Below the pieces are notes generated by a model that saw only the letters and a list, made by a program, of their open reading frames with translations, was not told the DNA's origin and did not search any database. From NCBI GenBank assembly GCA_963277665.1, contig OY728166.1, forward strand, positions 548,511,219-548,575,218: a stretch of 64,000 nucleotides of DNA. Direction: 5' to 3'. The translations under genes and the position numbers were made by a program. The DNA is from Viscum album. Its lineage: Eukaryota; Streptophyta; Magnoliopsida; Santalales; Viscaceae. This document shows, piece by piece, positions 1 through 11,700 of this stretch (position 1 is its first letter; every line of letters begins with the position of its first letter).

Positions 1-1117
1 TTTTTACCCACCTTCTAGGAGCATTTGCATTTTGGCAGAAAACATAATTTTAACACTTCTGTTAGTTGAATTTCAAAAATAAAAGAGACATGGTGGACAT
101 AAGTAGTAAAATGTGGTTCAATAAGAAGAAATTACTTTTTGGTGAATTGTAACTTTTACCTTTTATTTACTAAGGTTAATAGTAAATATGGTACTTAAGG
201 GTAAAAATGATATATAATTACCCTAAAACATGACTTAATTCTATTATATAAGTGTCATTCGACCGAAAAACCCTTATTAATGAAATAAGATCGTCTTTGG
301 TCCACATGGATTAGATTAGGATGTTTATTATTATTTTATTTAAAAATGAGTTAAAAGTGTTAAATTCAATGTTCAATAACTAAACCATTTTTTATATAGG
401 GTTAGACGTAATATAAATTTGAATATAAATATTCCTTATAAAGATAAAAATATTTCCTACATAATTCTATTTTATTTATTATTTATAGAAATTATATAAT
501 TTAATTTATTTACGACACAATGATGATGCAGTAATTACCTTATTAATGAAATATTCAAATAATTGATAATATAAATATCCAAAAAATGTAAATTGAGACT
601 TATGATGAATTAAATTAATTTTATAGGTTAATAAGACATTTTAGGGTTTATTAGATAATTTTTATTTGATGTGATAAGGTTGTTATGACTTTCACAAAAA
701 CAAAATACCAAATAGTGTCAAAATTGTCATAAATTAGTCTTTAAAAGAAAAACTATATTATTGGTTGTTATAATATTACTAAAAATATAAGATTCGGAAA
801 AAGGGATTAAATAATAATATATATGTCATTAATGAAACACTTGAGGTTATATTGTAAGTTCATACTATTTTTATTAATAATATAGTGTAAGAATACAAGA
901 AGATAAGGTAAAAGTTAAACTATTTAACTATGAGTTAAATCTAAAAGATAAGGTTAAAATGGTAACCTAATCTTGTCTAAAACCGATTTTTTGAATTCAT
1001 TTATACCCATAACCACTTAATTATCTAAATAAATTCATTTTAAGCCATTATAAACCGAAAATTATTTTATTATAAAATAATATTTCTTGCTTTTCCTAAA
1101 ATGACCCTCACCTCTCT

Positions 1118-1300
1118 TATAAAAGGGTACATCTCTTCTCTTAATTTCACACCTACAAAGACATTTTTCGTGGACAAAACCTGCCCAAATATCCTCCCAA
1201 ATTACCTCAGTTCAATATAGAGTCCCTAAATTTATCATAAATCCAACCTATGGATCTCGTTTGATCAACTCAAAAGGAAGCACCTGAAGAAGAGGTAATA
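1118..1300 (+). promoter_or_regulatory. LTR core promoter and leader donor-like site (B 5' LTR)
   Basis: TATAAAAG at 1118-1125 lies in the context CTCTTATAAAAGG, shared with the five other large LTRs of this window. A 5' splice-site-like GAG|GTAATA follows with its GT at 1295, 177 bp from the TATA box. The TATA call rests on motif and conservation; use of the donor is inference. Confidence 0.6.
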
Positions 1301-1463
1301 ATTTCACCACCCTCTTTCAAGTTCTTTTCTTCTTCCAGTTCCTCTTTCACTATTGTTTTCATACTGAAATAATAACTCCAGTACCTACTAAATTATAATA
1401 TGTTATTATAAATATGGTACAACAATATTTTTTATTCTATCTATCCTATTAATGACAAACTCC

Positions 1464-1908
1464 CCATATGTGTGTATGTATGGCTTACCGTCTCTATGTC
1501 GTGGTGTAGTTTGTTATTCAAACATTTCATTATTTCGATGGGTATAATAATTAGTGTAATTGATGTAAATAATAAATATAATATTTTAATGATTCTGTAT
1601 ATATTATATACCATCCAATTACATACTATTTAACCATCCATATAATGATATTGTCTCTCGTGCGTGCGTACTGATTACCATCTCCACGACGCGATGAGAG
1701 TCATTCCCACGTTCACCATTCAATGATGATTATAAAAATATATATTATTAATAATTATGTAATATATGAAATAATAATTATACTTGAAAAATCTATATAT
1801 GTATGTATGTACTTACATATGTCTTATTCACTTACATCCCTTTAATACGATATGAAAACTGAAACACCGTTTATGCGTACGTATGACCTACCATCTCTAT
1901 AAACGGTG
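1464..1908 (+). promoter_or_regulatory. Hairpin trio in leader (B 5' LTR)
   Basis: Three copies of a loop motif of the type GCGTACGTACG..CTACCGTCTCC occur near 1467-1495, 1658-1685 and 1875-1898. The third has a perfect 10-bp stem, CACCGTTTAT (1865-1874) with ATAAACGGTG (1899-1908). The first two stems are decayed. The same trio is present in all six large LTRs here. Confidence 0.6.
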
Positions 1909-2493
1909 CCTTCCATTTCATATATCTATCTATTATAAATAATTATATTCTAAACATATATCATATATAAGTCAATTTTTATATTCTACATGTATTTAAA
2001 TCATGATCTATATGATACAAGTTAAAACACGTACGATAAAAAAAGCGATTATTATACCAAATGTTAGTTTAAAATAGAAATATTTATTAAATGGGAATTA
2101 TAAAGTCATTAATGAATCTTGTATGATATAATAAATATGAATATGGTTCTTTTATAATTAAATAACATACTATGGTAATTAAACAAGATGTTAAACATAC
2201 CCTTGACCAAAGGAAAGTGCAAGGTGATGGATAATTTCACAATCTCTTTATTATCCAAGGTTGTTTTTACGTAAGTATCTACTCGGATCTCCTAATCATC
2301 CACATCCATGTTTTCATAAAAATGTATTTAATAAAATTTTTAATATTTACTAGAAAATACGTTAATGTCATTTATACCCTTATTTGACCTTATATGTTTT
2401 GAAAGAAATCATTCCATCATTTTACAAATAAGGCACTTTATGTCTTTTCGACAAAATTAAGGAAGGAATGTCTTTTTTAACATATTTGGTGGG

Positions 2494-4230
2494 TGATTAG
2501 ACAATAGAAACACATATTTTAATTACATTCTAATGGTATTAAATTTTCATTTTTGATCATATGGGCCTGAGTTAGTGGATTTAAATTTTGAACATCCATT
2601 CTAATGATTTGTGCACTTCATGCCTAATGTACAGCAATTTAGGTCCAATGATTCATATGATTATAAGGAATGTAATTATATATATTTTAATTTGATATTT
2701 CAGGAAACTTATATAAACTTAAATGGTAGAATTTTTCATTCAGTGATCAATAGAGGATTTATAAAAGATTATGATGATATTTGGCTATAAAAGGAAACAA
2801 TTTTGGATAAGTAAGATTGGACACCAGCCCACTGATGAGAATGTGGGGCCTAAAATACAACCCTAATGAAGCCCAAATTTCATGAGACACTATAATAAAT
2901 AAATATTAACAAATAGGTTTTTATGATCCTGTGCTAATTATTCCTCCATGGTTGTTATTAAGGCGACCCAAATAGAATATCATAATTTGAGCCAGAATCT
3001 GCGGTCCAGAATGTTATCCCACTAATTCAGTCATAACTCTGGATCAACAACTCCAAATGGTACCACATTTTATAGTCTGTTAGAAGAAATCCAAGGTTCT
3101 ATTTTCTTATTCTAAGGGACACTCTAATTCTTCCACCTAGAAGGTCATTTCGACGCATCTTTTTGTTGGATGCAATGTAGCTTCCACTTCAGGTCAAAGT
3201 ATGGAATCAATTTTTATCCACTACTTTCCACCACCCTAAGGCCTAAATTAATTTAATAATTGGGTATAAATTTATTTAGGCTAGGATTAAGGCTTCCAAT
3301 TTCCCTATTTAAGGAAGTTGTGGTGATGGTGAATACATCTCTTGTTTTTTGTAATGTTATTATTCCAAAGATGCATTGTAATTCTGTCAATTGCCATGTA
3401 AGTTTCTTTTTTGTATTTATATGTTCTTAATTAACATATTTATATTCTAATATTCTCATTTCATTCATTAATTCTATAAATTTACAATTCACAGTTATAT
3501 ATCTATGTTTTAGTAAATTTTTTCACACATAAGTGTTAATTTCATTCACATACACAGAGGAGTTCTCGTTATTTTTGTGGTTTAATTTTCTTCATTCCAA
3601 TTATTGTAAGCTATATTCAACCCACCATTGAGAGTATACCATCAATATATGGATAACACATTTATGGGTTGATCATAGGAAGATACAATGGCTGGATGGA
3701 ATGTTATTTTATGAAAGTATTTTTTTTAATTGGATAACTAATTTAAGACATCGATTCATCAGTTATTTACACTCTTCATCTTCATTGTTTTTAAGGAATC
3801 TAAATCTAACTACTAAAATGACCATATACCTTGTAGATATCATGAATTTGGTTATCTATGTGTGTAGAGGATTAGTAATTGAGTTCAGTTAGACACAAAC
3901 CATAAAATGATAATGGTAGTGTCATTTTGAAGAATGGATTCATCAATAACTAGTAAAACAAAAATTGTCTAATGAAGTAAAATCCATTCAATCCACCATG
4001 AGCATAATCCTAAGATCAAACAATTTTCATTGAATTTAATTCACATAGGGTTATTAGTGTTATTTAAAAAAAATAAATTCGAAAACACGTTGGCCAATTC
4101 ATAGTCAAAAATCTATTACGTAGGTTGTGTATATTAGGAATTTTCATAGGTCTCAGTGGATTCGACAACCCAAGATGGACCCCAAGGACTGTTTTACCAT
4201 CATCTCTTGGGTAAATTTGAATGTGAATCT
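2494..4230 (+). mobile_element. Athila-like 5' LTR
   Basis: It matches 30089-31821 along its whole length, for example the blocks at 2590-2640/30180-30230 and 3260-3340/30860-30940. Length is 1737 bp against 1733 bp. It ends GTGAATCT where the 3' copy has ATTAATCA, immediately before the primer site. Divergence is substantial, so the insertion is old. Confidence 0.85.
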
Positions 4231-4235
4231 AATTC

Positions 4236-4253
4236 TGGCACTATTTCTGGGGA
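4236..4253 (+). promoter_or_regulatory. Primer binding site, tRNA-Asp type (degenerate)
   Basis: TGGCACTATTTCTGGGGA resembles the tRNA-Asp primer site used by Athila elements, with a few substitutions. It lies 5 bp after the 5' LTR end. Confidence 0.7.
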
Positions 4254-4682
4254 CCAAGTAAGTTCCATAGACCAAAACATTTTTTCCTCACCCCATTATT
4301 CTATTCTCACCCATGATCTCTTATCTTATCCCTTTCTTGTTTTTTTCTTTTTGGCGCATGTCTACATACACCCATGATAATTCAAACAGACAAGTTTGGG
4401 TTGAAATTCCTAGGATATGGGATTCAATTGATCCTAGGGGATTGTTTCCCTTAGATCATAATCTTCTTAATACTCTAAAATATAAAATTGAATCAATTTT
4501 TAATGGAGGGTCTTCTAAGAAAGCAAATTGTAAATCCTGGGGTAAATCAAGTGGGACACCAAAATCAAGAAGCTCCAAACCTAGGGAATGTAGTTGATCA
4601 AACCATGAAGGACTACCTAAATCTAGCATGGTCCAATTCCCCCTCATGCATTAGACTCAATTCTCTATGATATTCCAACTAT

Positions 4683-5877
4683 ATATTTAAAGAACATGTC
4701 CTATTCCACCTTCCCACATACCATGGAATGGAGGCCGAGATGACCTACCTTCACGTTAAGGAGTTCAATGACATTGTTGAAACCATTTGTCCCACTCATC
4801 AAGTAGAATCAGTTATGATGAGGATATTTACCTATTCTTTATATGAAAAAGATAAACATTTTCTAAACAATTTGAGATAATAATCAATCAACTCTTGTGA
4901 CTAATTAAAAATAGAATTCTACAAAAAATACTTTCCCCACCAAAGAAGAATTTCACTTTAAAAGAGCATCCAATTTTTTCGAAAAAGAGGGAGAGTCATT
5001 CTATGAAACATGGGAGAGGACCAAAGAAAACATAAACATAGTTCCACATCAAGGATTTTCTATACCTGAAAAAGTGATAATTTTCTATGAAGGGTTGGGT
5101 TATGGGAACAAAAAATTCATTAACATGATGTGTAATGGAACTTTTAATAACCATGCCCCAAATGATTCTTACAAGTATCAAAAAATCCTTGCTGAACAAA
5201 ACCAAACATGGAGAACATAACCTTATTTTGAAAAGACACAATGAACTACTATAATTCATACAATTTGAGAAGGCGAAATCGTTAGATCTAAACTCAAATC
5301 ACTCTCAAGGATGGTTGAAAATATATACCTTAGGAATATCCATGAAATATAAACTGTAGACCATGTTTGCACAATTTGTGACAAACATGACCATAAGATA
5401 GACAACTGCCCAACCATTCCATCCATCGAGGATGTTCTTTTAGGAGGACCCCTAGTGGAAGTATGTGTTTGTGCATTCAATAGCCTCAATTCCAAAACAC
5501 CTACAACCCAAGGTATAATGACCACCCAGGCTTCCGCTGGAAAGATATCCAACAACCTAGACAACAACAGGTCCAAAATCTGTACCCCCATCAGAACTAC
5601 CAAACACATAACTAGTTCCAAACCCAACCTATCCAATACCAACAACCACTGGTCCATTTTAAACAAACCATCCCACCTCCAAAATATCCCCATGGGATAA
5701 ACCAACCTTCTCAAGCACCAACCCAAACATTTCCTCAAATCCTTCTAGAACAACTGTGCAATCAAATGGAAATAATGAAGTTGGATGTATCTTCCCTTAA
5801 ACAAGAACATAAAACCATCAAAACTAGAAATGTATCCATGCCTACACAATCCATTCAACAATAAATAGTATGGGGAT
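4683..5877 (+). pseudogene. Athila-like gag (decayed)
   Basis: Frame fragments together look like an Athila capsid/nucleocapsid protein, which packages the element RNA in cytoplasmic particles. The best stretch, frame 1 at about 4950-5217, reads EGESFYETWERTKE and then IIFYEGLGYGNKKFINMM, the usual 'FY.GL' block of this gag family. A CCHC knuckle, CTICDKHDHKIDNC, is at 5368-5409 in the same frame. A Q/N/P-rich tail (about 5560-5860) follows. Stops and frameshifts occur throughout (for example a stop at 5218-5220), so no protein is expected. The N-terminal part (4254-4680) is too decayed to assign. Confidence 0.75.
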
Positions 5878-5927
5878 AGTCATTTTTCACCCAAACAACT
5901 CATGAACTACTATTGGTTGTTATTATT

Positions 5928-6926
5928 TTAAGAAGTGGGAAATCAATTGAGAAACCTGAAAAACTAATTAAAAATCCATCTAAAGATTAATACATAGCTG
6001 AGAATTCAATTGAACCAAGTGATCAAAATGAAAAATATGATAACATTGTCAAAGTAACAAGTCTTCTGCAAACAAACCTACATCCAGCACCATTTCCTCA
6101 ACGCATGAGGGGGAAACCAAGCCTGGATTGAGTGAAATATTGAGGGAAATATTATCACAAGTCAGGTTGAACTTCCCCCTTCTTGATGCAATCCAAAACA
6201 TACCTTTCTACTCAATATACCTTAAGGAATTTTTCACTTTTAAAATAAAATTTTCACATAAAAACCAATTCCTTTTGGATACTAATGTGAGTACCACCAT
6301 TCAAGGGACCATTCCTTCTACGTTGAGAGACTCGGGATGCCCTTACATCAATGTTGAACTAGGGGAGAGAAAAGTTGTCAAGGTCGTGTGTAACCTAGGT
6401 GCTAATATCAATATCATCCACTATGATGTTTACTTACAGATAGGCCTAGAAGAGTTCTGACCCATGTCTGTCACACTTCAACTAGATGATCATAAAATTA
6501 GGGATCCAAATGGGATTTTATTAGACGTTATAGTAAAGGTAGAAAGCACCATCTACCATGTTGACTTCATTGTCCTTGAGAGCCGTCCAAAAATAGGAAA
6601 TAAGGAACAAACCCTAATCATCATTCGTCATCCTTTCCTTGAATCAATCAACTCTTTTATCCAAGTTCACAATGGGAACATGACCATCACCTTTAGAAAC
6701 ATGATCCTAGAATTAAACATCTATAATTCACGCTCACAAATAGTGGATGAAGAAGACCTTCATGAAGTAAAAATGATAGGAATAATTTATAATGAATCAA
6801 TAGAAGATCAATGTATATTTGATAGATGTTTAAGTCAGGATGGGATTGATTTCCTTTATTCTCGTGAAGGTTGTTTATCCCCTTGGCTTGAATCATTTTC
6901 AAATTTCTCTTATGATGAAGTCTTAG
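5928..6926 (+). pseudogene. Athila-like protease region, interrupted by element A
   Basis: LRSGK at 5928-5942 is the spacer motif typical of Athila between gag and protease. Two long frame fragments follow, 6128-6451 and 6464-6926. They contain the Athila-type block PLLDAIQNIP and the aspartic-protease region, where the active-site DLGA has become NLGA (6392-6403), so the enzyme would be inactive. Downstream come DFIVLES and RHPFLESINSFI, matching the family's VDFIVLD and GRPFLATANALI blocks. The reading is cut at 6926 by element A and continues after 17302. This is the pol enzyme that would mature Gag-Pol. Confidence 0.8.
6922..6926. repeat. Target site duplication of element A, left (CTTAG)
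   Basis: CTTAG directly precedes the 5' LTR of element A; CATAG follows the 3' LTR at 17298-17302. Four of five bases agree. Confidence 0.65.
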
Positions 6927-8574
6927 TGTAACACCCCATGATTTTATGAAAAATATTCTTTTTAATTTTATTGATGTCTTGTTTTGTACGCTACAACAAA
7001 AGGAGATTGCACTACACACATCCCTGACATGGCTTGCATTACACGCAATTAGGACCTTCCTCGATAGCTTACGTCATACGCAATACCGAGTTTCACTAAA
7101 CAACGATATGCTATTAAAATATTATTAAAACTAGCCATTATGAATAGTAATACCCCCTTTTTGAAATTTTTTGATTTTTATCTTTCAAAATGGGATTCAT
7201 TTTTGGATTCGGAATATCGAAATTAGTGTAGGTTGAATTTTTTGTATTTTTCTGTGAACTTTCAATTTTGGACGAATAGTGAAAACACAGGGTTACTATT
7301 TAAAAACCGACTTTTTATATAAATAATTATTTATTTTATTTAAATTTATTTTAGGTCAAAATTGATACATAATACCTATATAAGTTAAATTTAATTCATT
7401 TATGTCATTTTATAATAATTTTAGATATATAAAAATTTTATTGAACTTTTCACCGTCTTTTACCCACCTACTAGGAGAATTTGGAAATACACATAAAACT
7501 TAATTTTACCGCTTTTGTGAGTGGAATTTCGTATATCCTAGAGAAACAGTTAATATCAAGGACTAAAATGTGGTTCAATGAGATGAAAATAATTTTAGGT
7601 GGATAGTAACTTTTTACTATTATTTACCACGGTTAAAAGTAAATAGGGTAATTAAGGGTAAAAATGATATTATTATTACCCTAAAAGATGTCCTAATTAT
7701 ATTGAATAGATTTAATTAGACCAAAAACAACCTTAGGAATAAAATATGACAATTTAGGTCCACTTGGATTAGATTAGGACATTTAATATTTTTTTTACAG
7801 AATAGTTAAAATAGTAAAAATCAATGTTTAATTACTAAAACATTTTTAATATAGGGTTATAAATAAGATAAATTCACCTATAAATATTCGTTATAAATAT
7901 AAAATGATTTCATACATAATTGAATTTTATTTACAATTTTTAGATATTAAATAATTTAATTTATTTATGACACAATGATGAAGCAGTAATATTTTATTAA
8001 TGAAATATTGACATAATTGATGTCATAAATACCCAAATAAATGTACTTTGAGACTTTTTATGAATTCCACTAATTTTATAGGTTAATATGACATGTTTTT
8101 ATTAATTTAATTATCCTTTTTCTAACTAATAATTTTTTTATGATTTTCACAAAAATCAATTACCAAATAGTGTCAAAATTTACATAAAATAGTTTTTAAA
8201 ACAAATATTATATTAATAATTGTTATTTTATTCCTAAAAATATAAGGTTCGGACAAATGACTTATATTAGGATATATATATATTAATAATAAACAACTTG
8301 GGGTTCATTTGTCTTGTTATAGTATGTTTATTAACATTATAGTGTAAGAATACAAGAAGACACGGTAAAAGTAAAATTATTTTACTTAAAGTGAAATCGA
8401 AATGATAAGGTTAAAATAGAAACCTAAACTTGTATAACATCAATTGGATGAGAGGATTTAGACCCATAACCACCTTCTCTTTTAAATAAATCAATTTTGA
8501 GCTATTAAAAATCGAATATGACTTTAAAATAAAAAAATATTTAGAGTTTTTCCAATGGTGCACCTCTCCTATCT

Positions 8575-8758
8575 TATAAAAAGGGAACCCCTTCTCTCTT
8601 ATCTTCACACCATTTTGAAACTTAAAGCTCGGCAAACCCCTGCCCATTTATATTCTCCACTTCCCTAGAAACATTTTGGAGGTTCTGGTCTTCTCAAAAG
8701 ACCAACTCTACTTCCTTAAGAGAAGGATTAAAGGAGCTGCGTCGAAGAAGAGGTAATA
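8575..8758 (+). promoter_or_regulatory. LTR core promoter and leader donor-like site (A 5' LTR)
   Basis: TATAAAAA at 8575-8582 is followed 178 bp later by GAG|GTAATA (GT at 8753). The block is conserved with the other five large LTRs in order and spacing. Confidence 0.62.
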
Positions 8759-8918
8759 TCTTCTTTCGATTCTCTCAAGTTTATTTCTTCTTCTACTCCT
8801 TCTTATTTATTTGTTTCATTATAATGTAATAAAATCAGTATCACTCATATAATGATATGTTATTATTAATAATAAATAACCCTATTTCACCTTCTATTTA
8901 TCCTACGGAAAATGAAAT

Positions 8919-9355
8919 CACCACGCTTGCGTACGTACGGAATGTCGTCTCCACGCCGTGGTGTAAATAGTTTTTCCACCACCACCTTACATGGATGGGT
9001 ATAATGGTGTAAATAAATAAATATATATGGTCATTGTAAAGTGATATTTATTCTTTAATATTATACATACACTTGAATACAATTACATGATCATGGGAAT
9101 GATATCATCGCTCATGCGTACATACGGACTATCGTCTCCACAAACACGATGAGATTCATTTTCCATGATTAACCATTCAAGAATGATTATAAAGTATATA
9201 TTATGAATAACAATGAAATATATGACATTATTAAGCTTCTTCGTTTATTTATACATATGTAGATATATATATTTTATCTACTTACTTCCATTCAAGTCAA
9301 TAAGGAAAAGAAAACAACGTTCATGCGTACGTACGACCTACCGTCTCCATGAACG
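8919..9355 (+). promoter_or_regulatory. Hairpin trio with palindromic loops (A 5' LTR)
   Basis: Hairpin 1 has stem CACCACG (8919-8925)/CGTGGTG (8957-8963) and loop palindrome CGTACGTACG at 8930-8939. Hairpin 2 has stem TCATCG (9105-9110)/CGATGA (9147-9152) with a one-base-changed loop, CGTACATACG. Hairpin 3 has stem CGTTCATG (9318-9325)/CATGAACG (9348-9355) and loop palindrome at 9326-9335. Each loop continues with a CTACCGTCTCC-like stretch. They fall within about 0.8 kb downstream of the TATA box, so should be transcribed. Confidence 0.7.
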
Positions 9356-10979
9356 GTGTATTTCAATTCATTTATCTATATTATATATATATATATACTG
9401 AATATATATGATATATATCATGATTTAAATTCTGGAAGTAATTAAATAATGATATAAGTAGTAATTATATCAAGAACAACAAGTCCTATCACGTACGATA
9501 AATAAAACATTTTACCCAAAATGCAACTTTAACATGAAATTTACAAAATAACGGGTAATATAAAGTCATAAGTGAACCATATATGATATCATAAAAATTA
9601 ATATGATTGTGTAATAAGTCAATGACATTATGTAAATAATTATACAGGAGGTTCAGATACGTACGAAGCATATCATACCTAAGGTAAGGGATAACTATTC
9701 CAATCTCGTTCTTATCTGAGATTGTTTATTCGTATGTATTTAATGGGGTTATTATTGTCATCCAAGTCCATGATTACTAAAAATGGTTTCATTTATGTTT
9801 AAAGACCTTTTTAACCTTTTTTTACTTTTACTACAGGGTATGTAAGGAATCGTTTTTTACCATACGAGGTACTTTTTTGACTTTTCCAACAAATATATGA
9901 GGAGAATGTTATTTTTAACTTATACGGCATGAACAGATTTTTACTATTTCATAACGCCTCGTTTCCATGAATATTCCTATACAATATTGCATTATTAGTT
10001 TCCACATAACACTTTACATTTAAAATTTCATGGAATTTTTTAAAAAGAAAATGATTTTGAATATAAAAGGATATTTTCTTTAAGAATTCATTTCAAGTGT
10101 TTTATCAAAACCATTTTCCATCTAAGATGTCATTATTTTATATGTATTTGTTTGAAGTAAAATATCTCCATTATTTACATGGTTTGATTCTTCTTGTGAT
10201 GAAATGATATCCATTTGTTTTATATAAATTATGTTATGATGGGATGATGTTTATGAAACCCATTTTTATTCTTTGGTTTATGATGAATGATTTGTGTTTA
10301 TGTTGCGGCACAAGTAAGAATGATTTCATTATGATATGGGTGGGACCTAGATATCCCTCCAATGCATTGGGTAAAGATTTATATCTAAGGAGATATACAT
10401 GGCTAGAATGGTATGTTAATCTGGTTCCGTGATACATGACTATAATGAAGAGTGAACTCGATTAAGAAAGGGACTTTGTCCACTAAGATGGTCTTGGCAG
10501 CAATGCCTTAGATACTATGGAAATCATAACAAGTTCTGAATGATTTCCACAATTATATTATTTATTCCCCTGATATTTTATCAATATTGATGGTCCATTA
10601 TGATACATGCCTTACATACTTCCACGATTTATGTCTTTGCTCAATATTTTGATGTTTAAACATTATGTTCATGTTTTTAGGGTCAAATGTATATGGTTTG
10701 TTTTATTTTCTCCATTCTTACCCTTACTGAGAATTTGAGCTCACCCTTTATATGTTTTCTATTCCCTAGGATTTTAAGAAAGGTTTTAGGTAAGATAACC
10801 AAATGTGGAAGATATTTATGGGAGATGTTGAAGTTCATTAACCATGATTAGAAGATTACGTTCTGCGTTTCCAAAGACACTAAACTATTACGGTCCTTAG
10901 GTGTAAGTTTTTTTATGTATTATGTATTCCAAAAAAGTAATGTAATGTCTATGTACATAAAGCTTTGGGTCTCTATAGA

Positions 10980-10991
10980 TGGTATCAGAGG
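10980..10991 (+). promoter_or_regulatory. Primer binding site of element A (tRNA-iMet)
   Basis: TGGTATCAGAGG begins two bases after the LTR end and is the standard initiator-methionine primer site of plant retrotransposons. Confidence 0.9.
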
Positions 10992-11238
10992 AAACATTTA
11001 CATAACCTGTGGAATTTAGGATGTGAAAACATTATTGATATCCCTAGAGATATTTCTAAGCTATGTCAAGGGATGTCCCTAACGTTTAGTATAAGTATAG
11101 TTTATAGTCCTATAATTATGGTAACGATCATAGAATTTATCTTAAGATGTTAGATATGGAAGGTAATCCCCCTTTATTGTGTAGTTTTACCTAGGATGAT
11201 TTTCTCCTCTCACACCATTCTTTTTGGGTTTTAGAAAA

Positions 11239-11700
11239 TGGATGGAAACAGGAAGACTCCTGATAAAGGAGAATATGATGGACAATGGAATGATATTATT
11301 CATGATCAAGAAAATGAAATGGGATTTGGAAGGGAAAAAACTATTGTTATGCATAATCATAAATATCATAATATGATTAATAATCTCGTCTTCTGAATGT
11401 TTTCCAACTCAGATAATAAGAGAAAGATTGATTTTCATGATGATCATAGAGGAAAGAAAGATCAATTTCCCTCATGTAAATCATGTGGCAAGAGGCATCA
11501 GGGAGATTGTTTCAAAGGAACTAGAAGATGATTTGGGTGTGGAAAATATGGACACAAATCCAGTAAGTGCAAAGGAAAAGGTTCAGTTAACACCATGTAA
11601 AAGGGTAATAGTATTGCTACGACATCATAAATGATTAAATTTTTTCAATGTGGGATGTATGGTAATTATTCAAACCAATTCCCTAAGGGAAAATCTGATG
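11239..11700 (+). pseudogene. Element A nucleocapsid remnant: three CCHC zinc knuckles
   Basis: A short N-terminal stretch from the ATG at 11239 (MDGNRKTPDKGEYDGQWND) is followed by a basic run and three knuckles. Knuckle 1 is CKSCGKRHQGDC (11475-11510). Knuckle 2 is at 11529-11570 and ends FGCGKYGHKSSKC; its first Cys codon is now TGA. Knuckle 3 starts at 11643 (FQCGMYGNYSNQF, outer Cys lost). The pattern C..CGK.H.G.C...CF.CG..GH...C is that of Tekay/Del gag. The capsid core that normally precedes the knuckles is missing, not merely mutated: only about 230 bp separate the ATG from knuckle 1. An acidic stretch follows (near 11700-11760). The product, if any, would bind nucleic acid only. Confidence 0.65.

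Larger units (their letters stand above)
1..2493 (+). mobile_element. Element B 5' LTR, left part (truncated by window edge)
   Basis: This stretch aligns with 36183-38660 in order and spacing, so it is a second copy of the LTR at 35225-39675. The first 960 or so bases of the LTR lie left of the window. It is broken at 2493, where an Athila-like element begins, and resumes at 31827. The in-window pieces total 3509 bp against 3493 bp for the matching part of the 3' LTR, which supports the reconstruction. It holds a TATA box, a donor-like site and three hairpin motifs (listed separately). No protein is encoded. Confidence 0.85.
6927..10977 (+). mobile_element. Element A 5' LTR (4051 bp)
   Basis: It aligns end to end with 13247-17297. 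The first 200 bp carry several TTGCACTACACGCAA-like repeats. The TATA box is at 8575, the donor-like site at 8753 and the hairpins between 8919 and 9355. The large size of the LTR and the absence of an open frame are typical of this group. Confidence 0.9.

Noticed and set aside
5256..5738. 160-codon minus-strand frame
   Set aside because: It is the antisense shadow of the Athila gag zinc-knuckle and Q/N/P-rich tail, which has recognisable motifs on the plus strand.
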